Source: a virus
Reading direction: 5' to 3' (one strand)
Length of the DNA: 64,000 nt
Virus record (IMG/VR): IMGVR_UViG_3300046167_000921
Span: 1-64,000 of that record
Shown here: piece by piece, positions 31,171 to 40,875 of the stretch
Layout of the letters: every line of letters begins with the position of its first letter
Position numbering within the stretch: the first letter of the stretch is position 1
Program-made: the position numbers and the translations under genes
The notes under the pieces: model-generated
The model's database searches: none
Told to the model about the DNA's origin: nothing
The model's input: the letters and a program-made list of their open reading frames with translations, nothing else

Positions 31171-31605
31171 ATGAGACAACTAACAGCATCACAGAAAATC
31201 GCTCAACTTGAACACCGTATCGCCAGACTTGAAAAATCTGCTAGTCGATTTGACTCCTTGAACCTCGAGGTCGTCGCATCAGCGGCAGAAGATGTTGCCC
31301 TCATGGTCAATGCTAGGTTTAACGCCAAGTCTTCTACCATCCGCAAACAAAAAAGAGGCAAAACAGTAACAGCATTCTTCAACCTACTTCGAGGGCGTGA
31401 GGTTCTCACAAAGGTTTTCGTAAGAAAGACAAGAAACCGCTTGGTCGCTTTCATGAGAAACTCTACGGGCTTTGTTGAACTCGGCAATGTTGAGTATTTC
31501 ACCGCAGATTCTCAATCTTCTGTACGAGAGCTTCTTGAGAGTGTAAGGTTTAACCTTAAAACAGATAGTTCTATCGACCTCTATGTTGACTCCTCAGAGA
31601 TTTGA
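31171..31605 (+). CDS. protein with shared N-terminal leader helix, 144 aa
   Basis: The first 21 residues are the same leader as in the 26513 protein (differing at one His/Arg), followed by EKSASRFDS and an unrelated basic body (VNARFNAKSSTIRKQKRGKT) with a small alpha-beta domain. It supports the view that the leader is a mobile signal. 25-base convergent overlap with the minus-strand gene 31581-31862. Confidence 0.82.
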   Translation: MRQLTASQKIAQLEHRIARLEKSASRFDSLNLEVVASAAEDVALMVNARFNAKSSTIRKQKRGKTVTAFFNLLRGREVLTKVFVRKTRNRLVAFMRNSTGFVELGNVEYFTADSQSSVRELLESVRFNLKTDSSIDLYVDSSEI

Positions 31606-31862
31606 TCCAAAAGTATCTCTCTGTCTTGCGGGGACACGAAAATAGGTGTGTGGTCTCCCCTATGGGTGTTGAACTCAAGGTACTCTAACGCCATGTGGTA
31701 TTTTTCATTTTCTTTGAGTTCTGGGTTTTTTTTCGACATCTCCCCCGCCCAATATTCAACGACCTGATCTTTGTCATAAACGACAGCAAAGGGTTCGTAG
31801 GAAACCCCTATGATCATGTCATTAAAGATCTCTCGCGGTTCTAGTAGGAGTAGTTCTTCCAT
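31581..31862 (-). CDS. hypothetical acidic protein, 93 aa
   Basis: AGAGGT precedes the ATG at 31862. The product is acidic with a hydrophobic core (MIIGVSYEPFAVVYDKDQVV). No family recognised. A TTTATCAG box on the minus strand at about 31905 may be its promoter. Confidence 0.7.
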   Translation of the reverse strand: MEELLLLEPREIFNDMIIGVSYEPFAVVYDKDQVVEYWAGEMSKKNPELKENEKYHMALEYLEFNTHRGDHTPIFVSPQDREILLDQISEEST

Positions 31863-31932
31863 CGTAACCTCTATTCAATAGTTTATTTATTCAATCGACT
31901 GATAAAGTGAACATCTAAAAAGCTAGGTTACT

Positions 31933-32352
31933 ATGCCAATAATCAAGTTCCAATGTCAATCTTGTGGTCTCTTACAAAGAAAAAGAGTGCGAGGAGTTCA
32001 GTCTGTAGATTGCCCTTGTGGAGATACCGCGTATGCGGAAGGGTCTCGACCTGTTTCTAGTATAGGATTCTCTTCAGAGGTTGAGGGCAGTATGAAAGCC
32101 CAAACTTCTGGGATTGAGTCTTTTGATTTGGATTTTGATCGAGTTATTGGCGAAGAGTCAAAACAGAAATGGGACACCGTATATCGAAGGCAACGAGATA
32201 AGTGGGATGTCCTCCATCAAAGTGACAGTGCCAGCGGCTACGATATTATGAGGCTACCTGACGGGAGCTATGGTTCTTTGCCTGAAAAAGCTAAGGTGTT
32301 CCGAGAAAACCGTCAGGACAATATGAGAAAAATACGAACTCAGAACAAGTAA
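31933..32352 (+). CDS. zinc-ribbon protein (FmdB-like N-terminus)
   Basis: The first 40 residues form a zinc ribbon, IKFQCQSCG...VDCPCGD (CxxC and CxCG half sites), like FmdB/putative regulatory proteins and small ribbons seen beside phage head-tail genes. The rest is a charged helical tail. It sits directly upstream of the tail sheath gene (12-base gap), so belongs to the structural operon and may be an assembly factor. Confidence 0.7.
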   Translation: MPIIKFQCQSCGLLQRKRVRGVQSVDCPCGDTAYAEGSRPVSSIGFSSEVEGSMKAQTSGIESFDLDFDRVIGEESKQKWDTVYRRQRDKWDVLHQSDSASGYDIMRLPDGSYGSLPEKAKVFRENRQDNMRKIRTQNK

Positions 32353-32364
32353 AGGAGTAGTCAG

Positions 32365-35300
32365 ATGGCTATAGAAAATAGTTACCTACCACCAGGTGTT
32401 TACACAAGCACCGTATTTGGGAATCAAAACCAAAACCAAGCTCGACTGCAAGGCAGGGTGCCTACCTTAATCGGCACAGGTCGCCAGACCATCGAGAGCA
32501 AGGGCAGTCTCCTCGTAAGAGGCTCGTCTGCTGTGGTTGATCAACGGATCGTAGAAGAAGATCCATCAGGCAGAATGGTTGCAGGAGAGAATCCCGATGG
32601 GAGTTACACCTATCAGGACTTCGACGGCGAGACAAACCAACTTCAGGTCAGGAAATGGCCTATCGTCACGGGTGACGGGTCTGGGACTAACGCTACGGTT
32701 CCTTCTTCTGTTACCGTGAGCATCAACGGCATTAACACTGTCGTTCTCGCAGTTGATGGTGCTGAAGGAGTTCTTACTATCGCGGAAGCCCCTAAGCAAG
32801 GAGACGACGTAAGAGTTTCTTACTTCTTCAACCGCACGGACACTTTCGTAGAAGAGGAAAACCTTTCTAGTCAGGTGTCTCCTTTCGACACAGAACTTCT
32901 CGGAAGTAGTTCCCCCTTCGTGATCGACAATACCTCTAACACTCTTATCTTAACTGTAGATGGTGTGACAGGTGTTATCACACTCCCTAACGGAGCTCAG
33001 GGTGATCGAGCGAACTCCCTCCAGCGTGTCATCGCAACCATTAATGGTGCAGGGCTTGCTTCTCTCGAAGCAGACTCCTACAAAGACACGGAAGGTGGCG
33101 ACAACCTCATCCTGACAGCAGAGGGGTCGATCCTTGTAGGTAACGGCACAGCTAACACCACTATCGGTGTTTACTTGAACCAGACAGGCAATGAACGCAC
33201 CCGCACGTTCTTTACTCAGTATGGCCCTATTGTAGACGGAACAAACAGTGGAGTTATTACTACCTCCACTGACAATGTGACCGTTAGGGTTGACGGGGTA
33301 ATTGTAGCGGTTGAGTCTGTAGACGGTTCAACGAACGCTATCACCCTCGCACTCCCCCCTAAAGTAGGTACTGTCATTAGTGTTGACTACTACCACAATA
33401 CTTTCAGAGATCAGTTCGACTACGTGTCGGGTCGTGACATCACCTCCATCGACAGAGTTTCTCTTGTCGCATCAGGCGGTGGCTCAGCGGCCTTGTTTGT
33501 CGAAGACGTGGACTTTGTACTCTCAGACGACAAGATTGTCTGGGGTACAGCGACAGTTGCCTCTGCGGGTGCAGTACAGAATGGCCAGACCCCTTTCGGC
33601 AACAACCAAGTGTCTCCAACTCTCCGAGATGAGAGAGCCTATCTTTTAGAGTGTTCTTCTGTAATTACGAATGCCGTCCCTCCTAGAGTCCTCCAAAACG
33701 TCTTTAAACTCCCCTTCCAGCCCGTTGACGGATCTGGTGCAGGGAAAGCCACTAACAGAGCTGATCTTGTCACAGTGAGGACAGGAGTCTCCCTCTCAGA
33801 CGCCCTTGTCAACCCTCTTGCAGTTGTGACTAAGGTTGACCCTCAGACTTCACAGGTAACTCTCGCCTCTGATATCCCTGCGAACCATAAGGTGTTTGCG
33901 AGCTTCTACTACTCCAATATTCAAGACAAGTTCGGAGATAAAGCGTATCGAGTCGAGGTTGAGTCTGCGGGAGCTTCTGGAGTTGGCACTTACTCTGTTA
34001 AGTCTTTAAACGAGACTCTTTATAACGTGACTCTTGAAGACAAAGGTACAGACCTTAGTGAAATCGCCTTGAACTTCCCTTCAGGGTCTGAGTCCATGTC
34101 AGGTGCTAGAGTTATAGGAGGCACCCCTGTGGCGGAGAATGTCACCGTTGAGCTTCGTAGTTACGACGAGACTCCTGCGATCTTCTTCACCGAAGGCTTC
34201 GGAGACTACTTCCTCGTCGAGGGTGCTTCAGACACTCTTGCTATTGAGGCAGACCTTCAGGCAATCACGATTGACTTCTCTGCCCCTATGGGTGCTGGTC
34301 GTAACGGTCACATTGCGACTCTTGTAAGTGACTTACTTACGTATGACGTTGCGAGCAACAACACTAACTACGGTGCGACAGCATTAACAAGAGCGGTCAC
34401 TCTCACTGTGGATGGCGTAACTCTCGCAGAAGCTTCTATTAACGGCGTAGGTGACGATGTTGAGACTTGGGTCGGTGCTATCAACACAGCAGCGAACGCT
34501 TCTGCACCTGTTTACACAGCCATGTCTAGCTTCTCTGCTTGGGAAGCGAAGGCAAATTCATATGCTGGCTTCAAGTTCCGTTTCGTCGGCGACTCGAATG
34601 GTGCTTCTGCCGTAGCCTCTGCCACGATTGGTGCGGCTGTTTACCTCAGCCCCGACGACCTCGCTAACGCTGTTGGCGTGGCGATTACTAATGCAATCAC
34701 CGCAGACATCGTTGGTGCAAACGCAGACTTTACAGGTCTTGATCTCAGTTGCTCTGCGGATAACACGGGCCGTTTAGTATTTAGTTTGGATTCTCTTCCA
34801 AACGCTAACGACTCATACGGATTTATTGAGTTCATCGCAGATACTGAAGATACGTTCCTCAGTATTGCAGGCGTAGACTTCGATACTCAGAACGCAACCA
34901 CGAATGGCAACGGCACTCAGACTAAGTTTGGTTTCCTCCCTGTCGCGGCACACTCACGCACCACCCTTACTTCAGGCGAGCTCCGTGACCGCTTGATTCT
35001 TAAAGGTAGGACTGTTATAGGTAACAAGTACTTCCCAACATCAGATCTAGGTGTATCTGTTGATCAGGGTGTGCGGGTCGAAGATGCTGGCCTCAGTGCT
35101 GGCGACTCCGCTGTTGCTTCAAGAAGATCTGTAGTTGATGCCCCAAGTGTCCTCCTTCGTTTGGGTTGGGGTGATGTAGACGCTCTTGGTATTCCTGCAA
35201 AGACACTGTACAGTGCTGGCAATGACCAGAATGACACTCTTGTTCTTGAGATTGACGGTAGTACTGTCACTATCAATTTATCAGATGCTACGGCTCAAGG

Positions 35301-37176
35301 TAATCTCACTTCAATTACAGATATCCTTGATGATGTAGTAATCGCGGTAGGTGTAAATGCCACTGCTCACATTGAGGGTGCGGGCATCCGTGTTATCAAT
35401 GCAAACTCTAACATTGATTCCTATATTAGAGTTGGTGCAGGTAACGGTAATTCATCTTTCGGTTTAACTGAGGGTGAGTCTGTTTCTTCTGTAGGTGTCA
35501 CCGCCCAAGCTTTGACCTCAGCTCTTATGAGTGATGTTGTTGCGAAGGCCTCTTTCGCAACTGCTCTCTTCTCTATTGAGCCAAGCACAGACGCAATCGC
35601 GGGTCACTACGCAGAGAAAGCTGTGTCTTACCTCCACGTAAACCAAACAGGTCGTAGTTTTGTTGGTTTCGAGAGTCTCTCAACTAGTACCAGCTCTATC
35701 CTTGAAGTTACAGGGGGTCGTGTTGCTACAACTAGAGGAAGTGGTACGAAGATCACCGTAGGCGACGGAGCTGTCGGAGAGAATGCGTATCAAGGGTTTG
35801 TGGTCACTTCCGATAACCCGAAGGGTTCGGGGTCAGCTAATGACTCACGCCTCAACGACGGTTCTGGCTCAGATGGTGTTGTAGGACAGACTTATATTGA
35901 TTCAGTAACAGGCCTCACCTTCTCCCTCCTCGCAAGAGAAGGTGGTTTGTCATACCCTACAGGTGTCAACGCAAGAGTTCTCTTCAGCGTATCCACTACC
36001 CTGACAACCGACGCTAATATTCCTGTGTCTCTCATACAAGGTGTTGAACTCACTGTGTCTAACACACTCAACACACAGGCAGGAGACATTGCTCTCGTAG
36101 AGACTTTTGTTAAGAGTGGTTCTGAGCCTTCTATAGGTCAGACCTACTATGTTGACTTCACCCGTGTTAGATCACTCTTTAACACTCGTACCTTCACCTC
36201 TCTCGGAGACGTGGTAGCCACCTATGGGCCTCTGAGTCCAGAGAACTCTTTGAGCTTGGGTGCTTACCTCGCGTTTGCTAATGGTGCTTCTGCAATTGCT
36301 TGTAGGCAGATCCCTCTCGCGAAGGGTCAGAGTATTGCTACCGAGGATCAAGTCATCTCGGCAATTTCTGGTGTTGAAGGTGAGATCACACCAGGTCTTT
36401 CACCTTCTGTGATTGTGCCTGTTTATCCTGCGACATCAGCAATCCTCTCCGCAATCTCTAACCATTGTGACATTCAGTCTTCACTTCGTTATCGTTCAGA
36501 GCGTCGTGCTGTTGTTGGCGTAAAACCTGGCACTCAGCCAAGAGAAGTTCAGCTTCTCGCACAAGCAACAGGAAACTCAAGAGTTTGCATTGTTTACCCT
36601 GACATCGCCACTCTTACTTTCATAAACGACGTGGGAGTCAGTCAGAGCTTCCTCGTCGGCGGTGAATATGTTGCGGTGGGTGTCGCTCTTGCTACAAGCA
36701 ACCCTAGTGTAGACAGTGCGACCCCTTGGACGGGTCGTGTAATCAATGGTCTTTCTTCACTTTCAAGAACTCTTGATGAGGTTGACGCGAACGCGACAGC
36801 TAAAGCGGGTGTGACTGTTATAAGTCAGAGAGCGGACGGTATCAAGGTCAGACATGGTTTGACCACAAACATGACTTCTACTCTCACTAAGACCCCTACG
36901 GTTATCCAGATCGCAGATGACGTTCAGATTCGATCTCGTAACCTCTTGAGTAGGTACATCGGTGTGAAGTACGTACCTCAGGTCATACAGCAGATTGAGG
37001 GTCGTTTGAACGCTTTCTTGAAGCAACTCGTCCGAGACCAGATCATCTCAACCTACACAGGCTTGAGTGTTCGTCGAGATCCCGAAGACCCAACCCAATT
37101 GAACGTGGAGGTCTTCTACAAGCCCGTGTACCCCCTCCTCTATATTCAATTCACCTTTACTCTTCAGGGTGGCTGA
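32365..37176 (+). CDS. tail sheath protein, exceptionally large (1603 aa)
   Basis: The N-terminus (LPPGVYTSTVFG) and the C-terminal 300 residues (PVYPATSAILSAISNHCD, YIGVKYVPQVIQQIEGRLN, LNVEVFYKPVYPLLYIQFTF) are those of contractile tail sheaths, which polymerise around the tube and contract on infection. Usual sheaths have about 400-750 residues; this one is at least twice that. The extra mass lies between the conserved ends and contains at least three related beta domains of the type V-x-V-x-x-V-D-G near residues 115, 305 and 468, plus further Ser/Thr/Ala-rich beta segments. Such insertions would decorate the outside of the tail. Ribosome site AAAGGAG. Confidence 0.93.
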   Translation: MAIENSYLPPGVYTSTVFGNQNQNQARLQGRVPTLIGTGRQTIESKGSLLVRGSSAVVDQRIVEEDPSGRMVAGENPDGSYTYQDFDGETNQLQVRKWPIVTGDGSGTNATVPSSVTVSINGINTVVLAVDGAEGVLTIAEAPKQGDDVRVSYFFNRTDTFVEEENLSSQVSPFDTELLGSSSPFVIDNTSNTLILTVDGVTGVITLPNGAQGDRANSLQRVIATINGAGLASLEADSYKDTEGGDNLILTAEGSILVGNGTANTTIGVYLNQTGNERTRTFFTQYGPIVDGTNSGVITTSTDNVTVRVDGVIVAVESVDGSTNAITLALPPKVGTVISVDYYHNTFRDQFDYVSGRDITSIDRVSLVASGGGSAALFVEDVDFVLSDDKIVWGTATVASAGAVQNGQTPFGNNQVSPTLRDERAYLLECSSVITNAVPPRVLQNVFKLPFQPVDGSGAGKATNRADLVTVRTGVSLSDALVNPLAVVTKVDPQTSQVTLASDIPANHKVFASFYYSNIQDKFGDKAYRVEVESAGASGVGTYSVKSLNETLYNVTLEDKGTDLSEIALNFPSGSESMSGARVIGGTPVAENVTVELRSYDETPAIFFTEGFGDYFLVEGASDTLAIEADLQAITIDFSAPMGAGRNGHIATLVSDLLTYDVASNNTNYGATALTRAVTLTVDGVTLAEASINGVGDDVETWVGAINTAANASAPVYTAMSSFSAWEAKANSYAGFKFRFVGDSNGASAVASATIGAAVYLSPDDLANAVGVAITNAITADIVGANADFTGLDLSCSADNTGRLVFSLDSLPNANDSYGFIEFIADTEDTFLSIAGVDFDTQNATTNGNGTQTKFGFLPVAAHSRTTLTSGELRDRLILKGRTVIGNKYFPTSDLGVSVDQGVRVEDAGLSAGDSAVASRRSVVDAPSVLLRLGWGDVDALGIPAKTLYSAGNDQNDTLVLEIDGSTVTINLSDATAQGNLTSITDILDDVVIAVGVNATAHIEGAGIRVINANSNIDSYIRVGAGNGNSSFGLTEGESVSSVGVTAQALTSALMSDVVAKASFATALFSIEPSTDAIAGHYAEKAVSYLHVNQTGRSFVGFESLSTSTSSILEVTGGRVATTRGSGTKITVGDGAVGENAYQGFVVTSDNPKGSGSANDSRLNDGSGSDGVVGQTYIDSVTGLTFSLLAREGGLSYPTGVNARVLFSVSTTLTTDANIPVSLIQGVELTVSNTLNTQAGDIALVETFVKSGSEPSIGQTYYVDFTRVRSLFNTRTFTSLGDVVATYGPLSPENSLSLGAYLAFANGASAIACRQIPLAKGQSIATEDQVISAISGVEGEITPGLSPSVIVPVYPATSAILSAISNHCDIQSSLRYRSERRAVVGVKPGTQPREVQLLAQATGNSRVCIVYPDIATLTFINDVGVSQSFLVGGEYVAVGVALATSNPSVDSATPWTGRVINGLSSLSRTLDEVDANATAKAGVTVISQRADGIKVRHGLTTNMTSTLTKTPTVIQIADDVQIRSRNLLSRYIGVKYVPQVIQQIEGRLNAFLKQLVRDQIISTYTGLSVRRDPEDPTQLNVEVFYKPVYPLLYIQFTFTLQGG

Positions 37177-37185
37177 TTTGTAGTG

Positions 37186-37237
37186 TATTTATCCTCCGCC
37201 TTTTCTAGTTTAACACTACTAAGAGAAGGCAGGGATA
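37186..37237 (+). promoter_or_regulatory. AT-rich box and long SD-blocking hairpin
   Basis: TATTTAT (37186-37192) overlaps TATCC (37190-37194), which pairs with GGATA (37233-37237); inside it GCCTTTTCT (37198-37206) pairs with AGAGAAGGC (37222-37230) with one G-U. Both the GAAGG and AGGGA ribosome sites lie in the 3' arm. Confidence 0.6.
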
Positions 37238-37240
37238 ACC

Positions 37241-38179
37241 ATGTATGACCATAAGATCCGAGAACTCCAAGGGAGGTTGCTTCGCTTAGAGCGAGTAGCT
37301 TCTCAGGGCGACGAGGGCAGGTTCTTTGACAACCCTCTGGTAAGGTCTGTCAGAGAGTTTGCCGAGTCGGAGGCGATCTCTAATGATCTTCAGGTATCAG
37401 AGAATGCTTCTGATACCTTAGATTCTGAGAAGTCAAAAGAGCTACTTAAAGCAGAATCAGTTTTCGCACCCCCAACTCCAGCAGAGACCCGAAAAAAGCC
37501 AGGTGGCGAAGAGTTTTCAACCCTGAATCAGTTTGTATTAGAGACTGAGGAGGGTGTGAGGATGCCCTCCCCCGAAAAAGCGGAGCAACCCCCTCAGTCT
37601 TTGGAGGAAGGTAAGCTGGATCTCAAGCAGAAAGCTGAGGATCGAGTGATAACCAGAAGTGAGAAGCTACGTGCTATAAGAGAAGTCATGAAAAAGAAGT
37701 CTAGCGGGGCTTGGCTTTTACGGCAAAGGTCACTCCAGAGAAGGAAAGAAGACAGTCGTTCTAATGGGAAACGTCGCCAAGACGATGAAGATGAGTTGAC
37801 GGACAGCCAGCGTGAGGTTCAGCGAGAGAAAAGGGACTATGAGAGGAGAAAGGAGAAAGAACAGAAAGAGAAAGAACAGAAAGAGAAAGCCAAAGAGGAA
37901 AGAAAGAAAAACTTAGATCAACGCAAGCAGGATCAAGTCAGTGCGAGAGCCCAAGCGAAGGAAAAGAAAATAAAGTCTTTAGAGCAACAGGCGAAAGGGT
38001 ACTCGAAAATGAAAGGAACCGAAAAAAGCCAATTTGTTAGAGTCGTGTACAAGCTACTCGACCGACAAGGCTCAAGTGGAGCGAAAGATGACCTGCAGTA
38101 TAAATTGAAGAAGACTAAAAACCCCGAAGAAAAAAGCCAAGAAATTATTCGAGCCCTCAACTCTCTACGAAAAGGATAG
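37241..38179 (+). CDS. highly charged coiled-coil protein with leader-type N-terminus
   Basis: 312 residues. The N-terminus RELQGRLLRLERVASQGD combines the shared leucine/arginine helix with an RVAS motif. The middle is low-complexity Glu/Lys (EKEQKEKEQKEKAKEERKK), the end a small helical domain with Lys-rich surface. It is placed between tail sheath and a decoration-like gene. Possible roles are scaffold-like or head-core protein. No enzymatic motif. Confidence 0.78.
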   Translation: MYDHKIRELQGRLLRLERVASQGDEGRFFDNPLVRSVREFAESEAISNDLQVSENASDTLDSEKSKELLKAESVFAPPTPAETRKKPGGEEFSTLNQFVLETEEGVRMPSPEKAEQPPQSLEEGKLDLKQKAEDRVITRSEKLRAIREVMKKKSSGAWLLRQRSLQRRKEDSRSNGKRRQDDEDELTDSQREVQREKRDYERRKEKEQKEKEQKEKAKEERKKNLDQRKQDQVSARAQAKEKKIKSLEQQAKGYSKMKGTEKSQFVRVVYKLLDRQGSSGAKDDLQYKLKKTKNPEEKSQEIIRALNSLRKG

Positions 38180-38182
38180 AAA

Positions 38183-38740
38183 ATGTCTACAGATCTTAAT
38201 CTTACAAGCGAAGACCTCATAGTAATGAAGCACGGTGACAGATGCCCCGTCACCGCAGGGGCGACCCTAAGAAGCACAGGGTGGAAAGCTGGCTATTGGG
38301 TGAAGTATGCTGAAAATGAAAACAGTGCTTCTGAGTTCACCGTGGAACTCGCAGACGGTGTGTACGCTACGGGTTTTTTGATGTACGGCAGTGAAGATTA
38401 CTCAAACGCAAGGCAAAGCAACTATAGGAACTTCACATCCTACCAGCAAAGAGGAGCCCTAGCATCTGCTTCAGGGGCATCTGTCTTGACCATGATTATG
38501 GGAGGCGGGAGATTTCTATTTTCTCAATTTGAGAGATTCAATCTTGACGTAAATGGAGACCGTACCATCCCTGCGAATTACGCTCTAAATGATAATCTTA
38601 AAGTGTCCGAGAATGGAGTTCTCTGCAACGACACGGACGCCCGTCTCCTAGCCAAAACGGGAGGGACACTAGCTCTCCTTGTTGGGGTCTGTTGTAAAAC
38701 TCCTGTGGATGGTAAATTAGGACTCGACCTGAAATTCTAA
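38183..38740 (+). CDS. probable virion surface/decoration protein
   Basis: 185 residues, Ala/Gly/Ser-rich beta protein (TAGATLRSTGWKAGYWVKYA, LAKTGGTLALLVGVCCKTPV). This resembles phage head decoration or minor tail proteins in composition. It starts 3 bases after the previous gene with AAAAGGA, so is co-translated. The family is not certain; a tail tube protein is an alternative given the position after the sheath. Confidence 0.6.
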   Translation: MSTDLNLTSEDLIVMKHGDRCPVTAGATLRSTGWKAGYWVKYAENENSASEFTVELADGVYATGFLMYGSEDYSNARQSNYRNFTSYQQRGALASASGASVLTMIMGGGRFLFSQFERFNLDVNGDRTIPANYALNDNLKVSENGVLCNDTDARLLAKTGGTLALLVGVCCKTPVDGKLGLDLKF

Positions 38741-38770
38741 ATATATAATAGGTTTTGAAAGGAGACAAAA

Positions 38771-39127
38771 TTGAGAAAATCACTACCAGGGATCGGGCAT
38801 TGGCAAGAGTTCGACAAGATAAATACGACGTTAGAAGTAAATTACACCGTAAAGGTACTAGCTTCAATTCGAGGCGTGACTTATCGTCGAATTGAAGAAA
38901 CGGAAACTAAAGGGATTTTCCACTTGAGGTTTTCTGTGAAGGGATACGGTGACTTTTTTTTGATGTATTCGGATTGCGACGAGGACTTCGCGAAGAAAGC
39001 AAAAAAGTCTTGGTCTGGCATCTTAAGTTATGTGGCCTCTCACCCCAATATCAGATGGGTGGACATTGAGTTCACACCCACTAATTCAATAATCAAGACT
39101 GTGATCTCACACTTAAGTAAGAAGTGA
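38771..39127 (+). CDS. hypothetical protein, TTG start, 118 aa
   Basis: The gene starts with TTG at 38771, preceded by AAAGGAG with 7-base spacing; no ATG is available nearby. The product is a small alpha-beta protein (GIFHLRFSVKGYGDFFLMYS). No family recognised. Confidence 0.7.
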   Translation: MRKSLPGIGHWQEFDKINTTLEVNYTVKVLASIRGVTYRRIEETETKGIFHLRFSVKGYGDFFLMYSDCDEDFAKKAKKSWSGILSYVASHPNIRWVDIEFTPTNSIIKTVISHLSKK

Positions 39128-39175
39128 AATTAACGAAAACTCTCCAAGAAACACACTAACCTATGTGGGCATAAG

Positions 39176-40051
39176 ATGAACAGAAAAGCAGGACACGTAA
39201 AAGATATAATCCTCGATGAGATCGAAAATAGAGAAGATGAACTTAAAAGATATATACTAGTCAACACCGAGTTGGAAGACCACCCTTTCTTCATAGAGCT
39301 TCTAGCAGGGAATTTAAAAAGAGCCTATAGGAAAGCAAAGGGCTTTAACTTGAAGCAGGTGGTTGCCGAAATCGGACAAAGCGTAGAGGCCAAGCTTAAG
39401 GTTGCGAACGAGGCTCATGTAGTAGAAGAGATCCGACAGTACGCCATCAACAAAGGTCAAGACCGTCTGCAAAGCATGATTGATAGTATCATTACCAACC
39501 AAGCTAGACTCATGATCAAAGGAAATTGGAGTCGGCCGCGAGGTGTTAAGGGGTTCTCTAATCTTGTAACAACAGCTATCAAATTGTATCGAAAGGAACT
39601 CCCCCTCTCGTCACATATACCTAGTAGGGTTTCCCGCACCGCCAAAACTAAGGCGGCTGAACATCTCTTGGATTGGTACTTCGACCAAATCGAAGAGAGA
39701 GTTGAAGACATGGGAGGGGTTTATGACATATTAGATATGTCAATCCTACTCAACCCTGATAGAGTCCTCCCTAAATCGCTAGAGGTTGGGGGGAGAAATT
39801 TATCTTATGAAGACTTCCTCAACCTCCTCCTAAAGGCGAGGAAGAAAATGCGGTTTGACCCAGATGTTTATCTCAACTATGACCCTCCCCCATCTGGAAG
39901 ACAGGGCTACCTGAGAGCCGAAGTTCAGGTGACTACCGACGAAGACACACGGACGCCACTTTTACTCTCTTTTGATATTAAAAGCGACCTGAGAAGAAGT
40001 CTAGAAGAAGATATTGAGCGTGTTCTTCAAGCGGCCTCTATGAATACATAA
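39176..40051 (+). CDS. hypothetical helical protein, 291 aa
   Basis: Mostly helical, charged protein with no hydrophobic segment, ending IERVLQAASMNT. The SD is weak (only GGGC before the ATG). It follows the structural group and precedes the minus-strand RuvC-like gene; the 140 bases between hold no supported gene. No family recognised. Confidence 0.7.
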   Translation: MNRKAGHVKDIILDEIENREDELKRYILVNTELEDHPFFIELLAGNLKRAYRKAKGFNLKQVVAEIGQSVEAKLKVANEAHVVEEIRQYAINKGQDRLQSMIDSIITNQARLMIKGNWSRPRGVKGFSNLVTTAIKLYRKELPLSSHIPSRVSRTAKTKAAEHLLDWYFDQIEERVEDMGGVYDILDMSILLNPDRVLPKSLEVGGRNLSYEDFLNLLLKARKKMRFDPDVYLNYDPPPSGRQGYLRAEVQVTTDEDTRTPLLLSFDIKSDLRRSLEEDIERVLQAASMNT

Positions 40052-40191
40052 GGGAACTACGAGAGATATAGTTGGAGAGATAGAACGTCAAAGACGTGGA
40101 TCAGAAGAGTAAGTCAAATAGATTTGATCTGGTTCGTGATACGATTTGGAAAAACCAAGAAGTACCTCCGCCTAATGGTCTGCTCGTAAGG

Positions 40192-40842
40192 TTAAGACTC
40201 AGACCATCTAAAGAAACGGTCATCCTCTTTGTGTGTGATCCCCTTACGCTTCACTTTACCTGTCTTCTTGCCCCGCACGTAACGTTCTAAAGAAGTGAAG
40301 TGCCTCCGCTCTAGGTCAGATAGATCATCAACTGTGATCTTTTCTTCAACCAAAAGCCAAAAACGACTCGCGGCTCGGGCTACCCAAAAGGCATCAGCTT
40401 GGTGGTTATTCCATCTCTTAGCCCCTTGACCTTCGGTAGCTTGCTTTGCGGCATCTACCATATCGCCTTTACCCATCTTCCAACCTTTGGGTCGATTAAG
40501 AAAAGCGGCGGCGTGGGCTTTGACTTGATTGGGTGAAAGATAAACCGTATCTACCTTTTCGAGCATGAGGGCTTCATTGCTATAGAGAAATAGACCATAC
40601 ATCCCTTCACTATAAAGGTCATTGAAGATAGGGGACTCAATACCTACCCTCATCGCATCATTCGGATATTTCTCTCTTATCTCTCGAATCAGTTCTTTCA
40701 ATCCATCCCTAAGGTACATGTACCTTGTTACAAAGACTTCAGAAGCCTCTGTCTTCATTGTTCCTTTGTCGAGGAAGCTCCCGTCATCGCGGATAAGCGT
40801 CCAGCCGAAGTTCCTTAGACTTGGGTCTAGTCCTAGTATCAT
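40192..40842 (-). CDS. RuvC-like Holliday junction resolvase
   Basis: 216 residues with RNase H-fold catalytic signatures: LGLDPSLRNFGW (first Asp), VGIESPIF (Glu), and a C-terminal NNHQADAFWVARAASRF (Asp). A V-Y-L-S-P-N-Q-V-K segment matches the RuvC P-x-x-V-K motif. Such enzymes cleave branched DNA, in phages before packaging or in recombination. The basic C-terminal tail (RGKKTGKVKRKG) is extra. The start follows AGAGGTT. The only minus-strand gene in a structural plus-strand region. Confidence 0.88.
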   Translation of the reverse strand: MILGLDPSLRNFGWTLIRDDGSFLDKGTMKTEASEVFVTRYMYLRDGLKELIREIREKYPNDAMRVGIESPIFNDLYSEGMYGLFLYSNEALMLEKVDTVYLSPNQVKAHAAAFLNRPKGWKMGKGDMVDAAKQATEGQGAKRWNNHQADAFWVARAASRFWLLVEEKITVDDLSDLERRHFTSLERYVRGKKTGKVKRKGITHKEDDRFFRWSES

Positions 40843-40875
40843 ATCAACCTCTCTGTTTTTATGGGCAATAGTTCA

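Noticed and set aside
40096-40290. 64-codon plus-strand ORF from a GTG
   Set aside because: No SD, half of it overlaps the RuvC-like gene in antisense, and the codons in the overlap follow the antisense gene.
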